Shown here: piece by piece, positions 1 through 7,419 of the stretch
Layout of the letters: the number at the start of each line of letters is the position of its first letter
Position numbering within the stretch: the stretch's first letter is position 1
Source of the DNA: UBA2450 sp045226015
Lineage (GTDB): Bacteria > Bacillota_I > Bacilli_A > RFN20 > CAG-826
DNA length: 64,000 bases
Reading direction: 5' to 3'
Assembly (NCBI GenBank): GCA_045226015.1
Contig: JBGVBY010000003.1
Span: 10,430 to 74,429 of the forward strand
Program-made: the position numbers and the translations under genes
The notes under the pieces: generated by a model
Told to the model about the DNA's origin: nothing
Databases searched by the model: none
Seen by the model: the letters and a program-made list of their open reading frames with translations, nothing else

Positions 1-393
1 GCGGAAAAAGAAGAATTAAGCGCTCCAGTTAACGAAGTTAAAGAAGAGGCTAAAGTCGAAGAAGCTATAGTCGAGGAAGAAAAGAAAGAAGAAGTCAAAG
101 AGGAAGTCAAACAAACTTCTGTTAAGACCACAACCACACTTGACGCTCTTGAAAAGGCCTTAGAAGAAGACTCTAACAAAGCCCAAAAGAAAAACAACTT
201 CAAACGTTCCAAGAAGAAAGCGGAAGAAAAAGACGAAGAAGAAAGCTCTGTTGTCCGTTCTGAAGGACCACGTATGTCTATTTACACTGAAGAAGAACTC
301 AAGGAACTTGAAGAAGAAGAAAACGAGACCGAAGAGTACGAAGAAGACGATATTGATTATGATGACTATGATCAATATTACGACGAAGATTAA
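1..393 (+). CDS. nusA: NusA, C-terminal tail (5' end outside window)
   Basis: Frame 1 is open from the window edge to TAA at 391-393 (130 residues visible). The visible part is low-complexity and very rich in Glu, Asp and Lys, and ends in an acidic tail containing the segment MSIYTEEELKELEEEE followed by runs of Asp and Tyr. No catalytic or RNA-binding domain is visible. The identification rests on position: it is directly upstream of rnpM-infB-rbfA, where nusA lies in nearly all Firmicutes, and several Mollicutes-type NusA proteins carry acidic C-terminal extensions. NusA binds RNA polymerase and modulates pausing, termination and antitermination. A perfect AT-rich palindrome (GATTAAT-T-ATTAATC, 388-402) covers the stop codon and ends just before the rnpM start. 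An antisense Phe-rich ORF here is a shadow of the acidic codons. Confidence 0.75.
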   Translation, partial: AEKEELSAPVNEVKEEAKVEEAIVEEEKKEEVKEEVKQTSVKTTTTLDALEKALEEDSNKAQKKNNFKRSKKKAEEKDEEESSVVRSEGPRMSIYTEEELKELEEEENETEEYEEDDIDYDDYDQYYDED

Positions 394-402
394 TTATTAA
401 TC

Positions 403-672
403 ATGAATATAAAGCGACCTGTTTTAAGAATTTGCATCGTTACTCGAGAAAAACTTACTAAAGAAGATTTATTTCGAGTTGCGAAAGTTAATGGTTCTAT
501 CGTCTTTGATAAGAATCAAAACTTAGGAGGTCGTGGAGTTTACATCAAAAAAGATATAGATGTCATTAACACTGCAAGAAAGAAAAATTCTCTTTCTAAA
601 GGTTTAAGAACCAAAGTTAATGATGATATCTATTTATCTTTGATAAATGAATTAGAAGAAAAGAGGGATTGA
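403..672 (+). CDS. rnpM: RnpM (YlxR, DUF448), RNA-binding modulator of RNase P
   Basis: 89 residues, the usual size for YlxR. The N-terminal part has the family pattern R-x-C-I-V-T-R followed by KLTKEDLFRV and, in the middle, GGRGVYI, matching the DUF448 signature (conserved Arg/Cys, then GRGAY-like). Family knowledge: YlxR/RnpM binds RNase P RNA and modulates its activity. It lies 9 nt after nusA and 1 nt before infB. The start has no clear Shine-Dalgarno, so translation is probably coupled to nusA. The L7Ae-like gene ylxQ, which normally follows in Bacillus, is absent: infB begins directly. Confidence 0.9.
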   Translation: MNIKRPVLRICIVTREKLTKEDLFRVAKVNGSIVFDKNQNLGGRGVYIKKDIDVINTARKKNSLSKGLRTKVNDDIYLSLINELEEKRD

Positions 673-673
673 T

Positions 674-2506
674 ATGGGAAAGAACAACAAGAAAACTTTT
701 GAAAGAGAAACAAACGTTTCCACTAAAGTAAACGTCGATAAAGTCAAAACCAAAGTTAATGGTGGTGTCTTTGTCTATACCGGAGCTATTTCTACTAGCG
801 AACTCTCTAAATCTTTAAATGTCCCAGTCGGAGACATTATCAAATTCCTTTTCATGCAAGGAAAGATGATTACCATCAATACAATTTTAGACGATGAATT
901 AATCGGCTTAGTCTGTATTGAATTTGGTTATGACTTTGAAAAGAAAACCATTGTCGCTGCTGAAAATTTTGAAGACATCGTTATTAACGATGACCCATCA
1001 AAATTAAAAGAACGTCCTCCAGTGGTTACCATCATGGGACACGTTGACCACGGTAAGACTACCTTAATTGATGCGATTAGAAATTCTAATCTTGTCGCTG
1101 GCGAAGTTGGTGGTATCTCTCAAGAGATTGGTGCTTACCAAAAAGAAATCAATGGCCAAAAAATTACCTTTATTGACACTCCAGGTCACGAAGCTTTTAC
1201 AGCGATGAGAAGTAGAGGTGCATCTGTTACTGACATCGTTGTCTTAGTCGTTGCTGCGGATGATGGCGTCATGCCTCAAACCATTGAAGCGATTGACCAC
1301 GCTAAGAGTGCTGGTGTACCAATTATCGTTGCTATCAATAAAATTGATAAACCAGGTGCTGATCCTGATAGAGTTAAAAATGAACTCATGGCACATGAAA
1401 TTGTTGCCGAAGAATATGGTGGAGATAATATCATGGTCGAAATCTCCGCTAAAAAGAAAGAAAACATTGATGGGTTACTTGAAGCAATCCTTTTAGTGAG
1501 TGAAATGAAAGAACTTAAAGCTAATCCAGATAGATATGCTTTGGGTACTGTCTTAGAGGCTAAGCTTGATAAGAACGAAGGCCCTAAGGCTACTTTACTC
1601 ATTCAAAACGGTACTTTAAAAGAAGGAGATTTCTTAGTTGTCGGTACTTCATACGGCAAAGCTCGTAGAATGACTAACGAATTTAAGAAAGTTCTTCAAG
1701 TTGCTACTCCAAGCACCCCAGTATCTGTTATTGGTTTATCTGAAGTTCCTGAAGCCGGCGATCACTTTATGGCATTTGCTGAAGAAAGCGAAGCTAAGGC
1801 TATTGCCTTAAAACGTAAGCAACTCAAAGAAGCTAAAGAAAAGAATAAGAGCAGCGCTGCTAGCTTAGAAGATTTATATAATCTCGCTAAAGCTGGTGAC
1901 GTACAAAATATCAATATCATCATTAAAGCCGATAGCACTGGTTCTGCTGAAGCAGTGAAGACATCACTTGAAAAACTTAACACAGATAATATTAAAATTA
2001 ATATTATTCGTGCTACTAGTGGTGCGATTACTGAAGGAGATATCCTTTTAGCAAGTGCTTCTAAAGCGATTGTTTATGGCTTTAATGTTAGACCTGACGC
2101 AAAAACTAGAGCGAAAGCTGAAGAAGAAAAAGTTGAAATTAGATTACATAATATCATCTACGCTTTAATCGAAGAGATTCAAGATGCGATGAAAGGCATG
2201 CTCAAGAAAGAACTTGTTGAGAAAGTTACTGGACAAGCAGAAATTAGAAGACTCTTTAAAGTTTCTAAAGTTGGCACAATCGCTGGCTGTATGGTGACTG
2301 ACGGCTCTATCAAGGCTAACTCTTTGATAAGAGTTATTAGAGGTGGAGTTGTCGTCTTTACTGGTAAACTTGCATCTTTACAAAGAGAAAAAGATCAAGC
2401 TAAAGAAGTTAAAGCTGGATATGAATGTGGTATGTTGATTGAAAACTTCAATGACATTAAAGAAAACGACATCATTGAAGGATACGAAATGGTGGAGAGT
2501 GAATAA
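674..2506 (+). CDS. infB: Translation initiation factor IF-2
   Basis: 610 residues, short for IF-2 (Bacillus about 716, E. coli 890). The shortening is at the N-terminus. The first 30 residues are basic, followed by a single IF2-N domain at about 31-85. The G domain carries G1 GHVDHGKT (122-129), G3 DTPGHEAF (168-175) and G4 NKID (222-225). Domain II, the central domain and the C-terminal fMet-tRNA-binding barrel follow, ending in MVESE. It positions initiator tRNA on the 30S subunit and hydrolyses GTP on subunit joining. AGAGGG ahead of the ATG serves as the ribosome site, inside the end of rnpM. The stop overlaps the rbfA start by one base (TAATG). Confidence 0.97.
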   Translation: MGKNNKKTFERETNVSTKVNVDKVKTKVNGGVFVYTGAISTSELSKSLNVPVGDIIKFLFMQGKMITINTILDDELIGLVCIEFGYDFEKKTIVAAENFEDIVINDDPSKLKERPPVVTIMGHVDHGKTTLIDAIRNSNLVAGEVGGISQEIGAYQKEINGQKITFIDTPGHEAFTAMRSRGASVTDIVVLVVAADDGVMPQTIEAIDHAKSAGVPIIVAINKIDKPGADPDRVKNELMAHEIVAEEYGGDNIMVEISAKKKENIDGLLEAILLVSEMKELKANPDRYALGTVLEAKLDKNEGPKATLLIQNGTLKEGDFLVVGTSYGKARRMTNEFKKVLQVATPSTPVSVIGLSEVPEAGDHFMAFAEESEAKAIALKRKQLKEAKEKNKSSAASLEDLYNLAKAGDVQNINIIIKADSTGSAEAVKTSLEKLNTDNIKINIIRATSGAITEGDILLASASKAIVYGFNVRPDAKTRAKAEEEKVEIRLHNIIYALIEEIQDAMKGMLKKELVEKVTGQAEIRRLFKVSKVGTIAGCMVTDGSIKANSLIRVIRGGVVVFTGKLASLQREKDQAKEVKAGYECGMLIENFNDIKENDIIEGYEMVESE

Positions 2507-2832
2507 TGGCAAATAAGCAAGAAAGAATCGCTACCATCATTAGAAAGAACATCGCTGAAATCATTCAATTTCAAGTTAGAGACCCACATTTAGGGTTTGT
2601 CTCTATTCCTGAAGTTAGAGTATCTAAAGATTTCTCTTATGCAACAGTGTATGTATCTTTCTTTAAAGATGAAGATATTGAACCTTCCTTAGAAGTCTTA
2701 AACAAGGCAAAAGGATTTATAAGAAGCGAACTCGCTTCAAAAATGGACACGAGGCGCGTTCCAGAAATCCGTTTTGTGCTTGATGAAGGCTATAAGAAAG
2801 AAGAACGCATCGCGGAGTTATTAAAGAAATAA
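2506..2832 (+). CDS. rbfA: 30S ribosome-binding factor A
   Basis: 108 residues, typical RbfA. A single KH-like fold, with the family stretches RDPHLGFVSIPEVRVSKD near residues 25-42, an edge strand YATVYVSFF, and the C-terminal RRVPEIRFVLDEG. It binds the 16S 5' region and helps late 30S maturation. The start codon shares its A with the infB stop, so the two genes are translationally coupled. An intrinsic terminator follows at once and its first stem base lies inside the stop codon, so some transcripts may end here before truB. Confidence 0.95.
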   Translation: MANKQERIATIIRKNIAEIIQFQVRDPHLGFVSIPEVRVSKDFSYATVYVSFFKDEDIEPSLEVLNKAKGFIRSELASKMDTRRVPEIRFVLDEGYKKEERIAELLKK

Positions 2833-2852
2833 GGAGATTTATCTCCTTTTTT
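2831..2852 (+). terminator. Intrinsic terminator rbfA/truB
   Basis: AAGGAGAT pairs perfectly with ATCTCCTT around a TT centre (7-8 bp stem), followed by more Ts. The left arm contains AAGGAG, a Shine-Dalgarno-like sequence that would be hidden in the hairpin. truB starts only 6 nt after the T run and has no other ribosome site. Confidence 0.7.
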
Positions 2853-2857
2853 ACACT

Positions 2858-3724
2858 ATGGACAAGATATTTATTATTGATAAACCAATCGGATTAACAA
2901 GTCGACAAGTTTGTAATTCCCTCATGAAAACTTTCAAAACTAAGAAAGTTGGACATGTCGGAACACTTGATCCTTTTGCGAGTGGTTTATTAATCGTGTC
3001 CATTAATAGATGCACAAAAGCTAATGCCTTTTTTGATGAATCAGTTAAAGAATATGAGGCTACCTTATCATTAGGAGTAGAAACCGATACTTTAGATAAC
3101 ACAGGGAAAGTAGTGGCTACTAAAGACGTTAAGCCTTCTTCTAAAGAAGAAATAGAAAAGATTTTAAGTTCGTTTTTGGGTGAACAAAATCAAGTTCCAC
3201 CTATGACAAGTGCAATACATGTTAATGGAGTGAGATTATACGATTTAGCTCACCAGGGAAAAGAAATTGATAGACCAAGTAGGGTAATTAATATCTATGA
3301 TATTTCATTGCTCAATTATGATGAAAAGAATAACACAATTTCGTTCTACTGCAAGGTTTCTAGTGGTACATATATTCGTGTTTTAGGTGGAGATATCGCT
3401 AAAAAACTTGGTACTGTTGGCCACCTTTCTTCTTTAAGAAGAGTGGGTGTTGGACCATTTAAAGTAGGAGAATGTTCTTCTCTAGAAGACGTTATAAACG
3501 GTAAGAGTGAAGGCTATTCAACTTACGAGATTTTATCTCGTTTCATTTCTCCTATTGAATACGATTACAACACGATTGAATCAATCAAAAACGGCCAATT
3601 CAGATATCTAAAGATTTACTCTAAAAAGGAGAAACTATTAGTAGTGGATTCTAATAAGAATGCGATTGCAATATATAAAAATATTGGCGTAAATAAATAT
3701 GAATTTGTTAGAGGCTTATTCTAA
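2858..3724 (+). CDS. truB: tRNA pseudouridine(55) synthase TruB
   Basis: 288 residues. It begins MDKIFIIDKPIGLTS, the usual TruB opening, which supports this ATG. The catalytic motif GHVGTLDPFASGLL places the nucleophilic Asp at 38. Later conserved stretches are SSGTYIRVLGGDIAKKLG and a small C-terminal PUA-like region. It makes Psi55 in the T-loop of tRNAs. There is no Shine-Dalgarno between the preceding terminator and the ATG. Its stop overlaps the ribF start by one base. Confidence 0.95.
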   Translation: MDKIFIIDKPIGLTSRQVCNSLMKTFKTKKVGHVGTLDPFASGLLIVSINRCTKANAFFDESVKEYEATLSLGVETDTLDNTGKVVATKDVKPSSKEEIEKILSSFLGEQNQVPPMTSAIHVNGVRLYDLAHQGKEIDRPSRVINIYDISLLNYDEKNNTISFYCKVSSGTYIRVLGGDIAKKLGTVGHLSSLRRVGVGPFKVGECSSLEDVINGKSEGYSTYEILSRFISPIEYDYNTIESIKNGQFRYLKIYSKKEKLLVVDSNKNAIAIYKNIGVNKYEFVRGLF

Positions 3725-4623
3725 TGCAAATTATTGAAGTAGATATTCGTAATATTGAACTAAAAGAAAATCCAGAACTTAATCTTGTTTTAGGCTATTT
3801 TGATGGAGTCCATTTAGGCCATCAAGAAATGCTTAAAAAAGCCATAAGTAGTGGTCCAACTGGAGTCATGACTTTTGACATTTCTCCTTCCTTCATTTTA
3901 GGGAAAAGTGTGAAGTATTCTCATATCACTTCCTTGTTTGACAAAGCAACGATTTTTAAGTCCTTAGGAGTGAAATATCTTTATATCCTTAGAACTAGTA
4001 AAGTTCTATTAGATTTCACAAAAGAAGATTTTATTTATAAAATCTTAAAACCAATTAATCCAAAGAAAATCTATGTAGGAAAAGACTATCATTTTGGTAA
4101 AAACGCTGAAGGAGATTCTGAGTATTTAAAAGAGTTTTTCTCAGTGGAAGTTAATGATCTTTTGAGCATTGATTCCCAAAAGATTTCTTCTCGATTTATT
4201 CGCGAATTAATTTCTAACGGAGATATCAAAACCGCGAACGAGTATTTAGGTCATCCATATCAAATTACTGGTCTAGTTGTGGAAGGTAAACACAATGGTG
4301 AGAAAATTGGTTTTCCGACCGCTAATTTAGAACTCTCATATCCATATGTATTACCTAAGCTAGGCGTATACACTGGTTATTGCAAATTATTGAACTCAAA
4401 ATATAAGGCAATCATCAGTGTTTCTACTCACCCAACTATACAAGAATTAAATGAACCATTAATTGAAGTTCACCTCCTCTCATATAATGGAGATTTATAT
4501 GGGAAAGAAATCGAAGTTCAATTTATTGAATATATCCGTGATGTGAAGAAATTTTCATCACTTGAAGAACTTGCTAATCAGTTAAAAATGGATAGTGAGT
4601 TCGCTAAAAACACACTTAAATAA
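3724..4623 (+). CDS. ribF: Bifunctional riboflavin kinase / FAD synthetase
   Basis: 299 residues, normal RibF length. The N-terminal nucleotidyltransferase domain has GYFDGVHLGHQ (His30 and His33) and ISSRFIRE (154-161). The C-terminal flavokinase domain has GEKIGFPTANLE, with PTAN at 198-201, and the conserved EVHLL strand. It converts riboflavin to FMN and then FAD. That is relevant here, because the window encodes many flavoproteins (7420-10103, 22589-24897). The start codon overlaps the truB stop and GAGG lies in the end of truB. The truB-ribF pair is conserved in Firmicutes. Confidence 0.95.
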   Translation: MQIIEVDIRNIELKENPELNLVLGYFDGVHLGHQEMLKKAISSGPTGVMTFDISPSFILGKSVKYSHITSLFDKATIFKSLGVKYLYILRTSKVLLDFTKEDFIYKILKPINPKKIYVGKDYHFGKNAEGDSEYLKEFFSVEVNDLLSIDSQKISSRFIRELISNGDIKTANEYLGHPYQITGLVVEGKHNGEKIGFPTANLELSYPYVLPKLGVYTGYCKLLNSKYKAIISVSTHPTIQELNEPLIEVHLLSYNGDLYGKEIEVQFIEYIRDVKKFSSLEELANQLKMDSEFAKNTLK

Positions 4624-4680
4624 AAAAATGCTTTGTATTATCAATTAGATAATATAAAATAAACGACAGCGACTTATTTC

Positions 4681-4747
4681 TAGGGTCATCGAATCCTCAA
4701 CGATCACCCCGGGCTTAAGTTAAGAAAACTATAGGAGGAACTTAACG
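4681..4747 (+). promoter_or_regulatory. Structured rpsO leader (putative S15 autoregulatory RNA)
   Basis: Two interlocking elements. Hairpin 1 pairs GGGTCATCG (4683-4691) with CGATCACCC (4701-4709), with one C-C mismatch, and exposes a loop containing TCCTC (4694-4698). GTTAAG (4719-4724) pairs with CTTAAC (4741-4746), enclosing the Shine-Dalgarno AGGAGG. The loop TCCTC is exactly complementary to GAGGA (4735-4739) within that Shine-Dalgarno, so a pseudoknot or kissing contact could close ribosome access. Ribosomal protein S15 is known to control its own mRNA through such leaders in several phyla. Assignment to a known leader class was not tested. Confidence 0.55.
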
Positions 4748-5017
4748 ATGGCACTTTCAAAAGAAAGAAAAGCAGAAATCGTCAAGATGTACGGTAAAAA
4801 CGAAAAAGACACTGGCTCCGTTGAAGTCCAAGTTGCTCTTCTTACCGAACAAATCAAAGCGTTGACTGAACACTTAAAGAAGAATCACAAAGACGCCGCT
4901 AGTAAAAGAGGTTTAATGATTCTTGTCGGACAACGTAGAAGTTTACTTGATTATCTTGCTAGAACAGATCGTGAAGCTTACTTAAAGCTCATCGTCTCTC
5001 TCGGCTTAAGAAAATAA
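4748..5017 (+). CDS. rpsO: 30S ribosomal protein S15
   Basis: 89 residues, exactly the usual S15 length. Typical blocks are DTGSVEVQVALLTEQI, the loop around HKKDxxSKRGL (here HLKKNHKDAASKRGL) and RRSLLDYLARTD. It is a primary binder of the 16S central domain. A strong AGGAGGAA lies 8 nt before the ATG but is enclosed by the leader structure. A strong terminator follows, so rpsO can be a transcript end. rpsO-pnp order is conserved across bacteria. Confidence 0.97.
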   Translation: MALSKERKAEIVKMYGKNEKDTGSVEVQVALLTEQIKALTEHLKKNHKDAASKRGLMILVGQRRSLLDYLARTDREAYLKLIVSLGLRK

Positions 5018-5035
5018 TCGAGACGAAAGAAACAC

Positions 5036-5064
5036 AAAAAGAACCGCTCAGCCGGTTCTTTTTT
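5036..5064 (+). terminator. Intrinsic terminator after rpsO
   Basis: GAACCG (5041-5046) pairs with CGGTTC (5053-5058) around the loop CTCAGC, extended by A5/T5 pairing and ending in a T run. A typical strong rho-independent terminator. Confidence 0.9.
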
Positions 5065-5169
5065 CGTTCCATATATAAAGTCATTTCTATTTTTATTAAA
5101 AATAAGTGTGATTTTATTATAACTATGATAAGATATCACCGTATGTTATTTAGAAAGAAGAAAAAAGAG

Positions 5170-7365
5170 ATGAAAAAAGTATTCGAATTAGAATTCGAAG
5201 GAAAGAAGTTCGTTGTTGAAACTGGCGAAATTGCTAAGCAAGCAGACGGCGCCGTTTTAGTGAGATTAAACGAAACAGTAGTTCTTTCCACTGCATGTGC
5301 CTCTGATTTACCAAAGGAAGGAGATTTTTTCCCATTAACTGTGGGATATGAAGAAAAACAATACGCTGTTGGTAAAATCCCAGGTTCATTTTTAAGAAGA
5401 GAAGGTCGTGCTGGAGAACATGCTACCTTAACCGCAAGATTAATTGACCGTCCAATTAGACCAATGTTCTCTGAAGGATTCCGTAATGAAGTCCAAATCG
5501 TCAACACAGTTATGTCTGTTGATTTAGATTGCACCCCAGAAATGAGTGCAATGCTCGGCTCTAGCTTAGCCTTAGGAATTTCTGATATTCCTTTTGATGG
5601 TCCTATCGCTGGAGTTTATGTTGGTAGAGTTGATGGTAAATTCATCATTAACCCAACCGTTGAACAAAAAGCTAAATCTGACATTAACTTAGCAGTTGCT
5701 GGTACTAAAGAAGCTATTAACATGGTTGAAGCCGGTGCTGATCAAGTTAGTGAAGAAGATATGTTAGACGCTTTAATGTTTGGTCATGAAGCTATTAAGA
5801 AATTATGCTTATGGCAAGAAAAGATCATTAAAGAAGTCGGCAAAGAAAAACGTCACATCGATTTATATGTCTGTGATCCAGTCATTGAAAAAGATGTTAC
5901 CGAAAGAGCGGAAGCTCGTTTAGTCAAAGCTATTTCTATCTTTGATAAACTCGAAAGACAAGACGCGATTGATGCGATTGAAAACGAGATTATCGATGAT
6001 TACGACAATAGAAAATATGAAGACGAAAAAACACATCAAAAGACCTTATCCATGGTTAAGGAAACTCTTGAGAAATTAGTCGCTAAAGAAGTTAGAAGAT
6101 TAATTACTGATGAGAAGATTAGACCAGATGGTCGTAAAGTTGATGAAATTCGTCCATTAGACGCTCAAGTTGATTTATTACCAAGAACTCATGGTTCTGC
6201 AATGTTTACTAGAGGTCAAACTCAAGTTATCTCTATTACCACTTTAGGTGCTAAGAGTGACGAACAAATTATTGATAATTTGACTGATGAAGAAACACGT
6301 CACTGGATGCATCATTATAACTTCCCACCATACTCTGTTGGTGAAGTTGGAAGAATGGGCTCTCCAGGAAGAAGAGAAATCGGCCATGGTGCATTAGGTG
6401 AAAGAGCGTTATCTTACGTTATCCCAAGCGCAGAAGAATTCCCATATACAATTAGAACTGTAGCCGAAGTTGTTGAATCTAATGGTTCCTCTTCTCAAGC
6501 TTCTATCTGTGCTTCATGTATGTCTTTAATGGCTGCTGGTGTCCCAATCAAAGGTATCGTTAGTGGTATTGCTATGGGATTAATCAGTTCTGGACCATTA
6601 GATGGTAAACATCCATACACAATCCTTACTGATATCCAAGGCTTAGAAGATCACTTTGGTGATATGGACTTCAAAGTTGCTGGTACTGAACACGGTATTA
6701 CCGCTTTACAAATGGATATCAAAATCAAAGGTGTCACTAAAGAAGTCTTACGCGAAGCTTTAGCCCAAGCTCATGAAGCAAGAGCTAAGATTCGTGAAGT
6801 CATGAAAAAAGCCATTGCTGAACCACGTCCAGATGTCGGTAAGTACGCTCCTAAGATGGATACATTCTTCATTGATGTTGACAAGATTAGAGACGTCATC
6901 GGTACCGGTGGTAAAGTCATCAATGACATTATTGCTAAATGTGACAATGTCAAGATTGACATTGAAGATAACGGACAAGTTACTTTATACCACATGGATA
7001 GAGAAGTCATTAACAAGGCCAAACAAATCATTCTTGATATCGTTAGAGAAGCCAAAGTTGGTGAAGAATTCCTCGGTGAAGTCACACGTGTTGAAGAATA
7101 TGGTGCCTTCGTCCACTTATTCGGAAACGTTGAAGGCTTATGTCATGTCTCTCGCTTAGGTTGGGGATTTGTCAATAGAGCTAGCGACGTTGTCAAAGTT
7201 GGAGACAAATTAAGAGTTCGTGTTATCGAAATCGATGACCACGGAAAAGTTAAGGTCTCTGCTAAAGAATTCATGGAAAAACCTGAAGGTGAAGAAGGAA
7301 GAAGACTTGAACACAACTCTCGTCCTGATAAATCCATCAAGGGTCCACGTAAATTCAGAAAATAA
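5170..7365 (+). CDS. pnp: Polyribonucleotide nucleotidyltransferase (PNPase)
   Basis: 731 residues from ATG 5170, which begins MKKVFELEFEGKKF as in other PNPases and follows the purine-rich GAAGAAAAAAGAG. An in-frame ATG at 5125 would add 15 basic residues and has no ribosome site, so it is not preferred. Two RNase PH domains flank an all-alpha segment. The second carries TRGQTQV, GRREIGHGALGERAL and the catalytic TDIQGLEDHFGDMDFKVAGT. Then come a KH domain (IRDVIGTGGKVINDI) and an S1 domain (VGEEFLGEVTRVEEYGAFV). It degrades RNA 3' to 5' by phosphorolysis. It has its own terminator, so it is probably monocistronic or read through from rpsO. Confidence 0.97.
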   Translation: MKKVFELEFEGKKFVVETGEIAKQADGAVLVRLNETVVLSTACASDLPKEGDFFPLTVGYEEKQYAVGKIPGSFLRREGRAGEHATLTARLIDRPIRPMFSEGFRNEVQIVNTVMSVDLDCTPEMSAMLGSSLALGISDIPFDGPIAGVYVGRVDGKFIINPTVEQKAKSDINLAVAGTKEAINMVEAGADQVSEEDMLDALMFGHEAIKKLCLWQEKIIKEVGKEKRHIDLYVCDPVIEKDVTERAEARLVKAISIFDKLERQDAIDAIENEIIDDYDNRKYEDEKTHQKTLSMVKETLEKLVAKEVRRLITDEKIRPDGRKVDEIRPLDAQVDLLPRTHGSAMFTRGQTQVISITTLGAKSDEQIIDNLTDEETRHWMHHYNFPPYSVGEVGRMGSPGRREIGHGALGERALSYVIPSAEEFPYTIRTVAEVVESNGSSSQASICASCMSLMAAGVPIKGIVSGIAMGLISSGPLDGKHPYTILTDIQGLEDHFGDMDFKVAGTEHGITALQMDIKIKGVTKEVLREALAQAHEARAKIREVMKKAIAEPRPDVGKYAPKMDTFFIDVDKIRDVIGTGGKVINDIIAKCDNVKIDIEDNGQVTLYHMDREVINKAKQIILDIVREAKVGEEFLGEVTRVEEYGAFVHLFGNVEGLCHVSRLGWGFVNRASDVVKVGDKLRVRVIEIDDHGKVKVSAKEFMEKPEGEEGRRLEHNSRPDKSIKGPRKFRK

Positions 7366-7380
7366 GCAAAAACGATAAAT

Positions 7381-7405
7381 AACTCTCGAATTTTCGAGAG
7401 TTTTT
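7381..7405 (+). terminator. Intrinsic terminator after pnp
   Basis: AACTCTCGAA (7381-7390) pairs perfectly with TTCGAGAGTT (7393-7402), followed by TTTTT. A near-perfect 10-bp stem. The following TATAAT box begins only a few bases downstream. Confidence 0.9.
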
Positions 7406-7407
7406 AT

Positions 7408-7413
7408 TATAAT
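7408..7413 (+). promoter_or_regulatory. Putative -10 box, leaderless start of the dehydrogenase operon
   Basis: A consensus TATAAT lies 6 bases before the ATG at 7420. Transcription normally starts about 7 bases after the -10, which would put +1 on the start codon. No Shine-Dalgarno is present. The -35 region overlaps the pnp terminator and is poor, so this is inference. Confidence 0.5.
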
Positions 7414-7419
7414 AAAAGT

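Noticed and set aside
160..375. Phe-rich ORF on the minus strand at the window start
   Set aside because: It is the antisense of the Glu/Lys-rich NusA tail; such codons always leave the opposite strand open. No ribosome site and no family.
4633..4658. Promoter TTGTAT...TATAAA before rpsO
   Set aside because: The spacing (14 bases) is too short, and other -35 choices are poor. A promoter may exist, but it is not supported enough to list.
5125..5169. Longer PNPase N-terminus from ATG 5125
   Set aside because: It adds basic residues not seen in the family and has no ribosome site, while ATG 5170 does.
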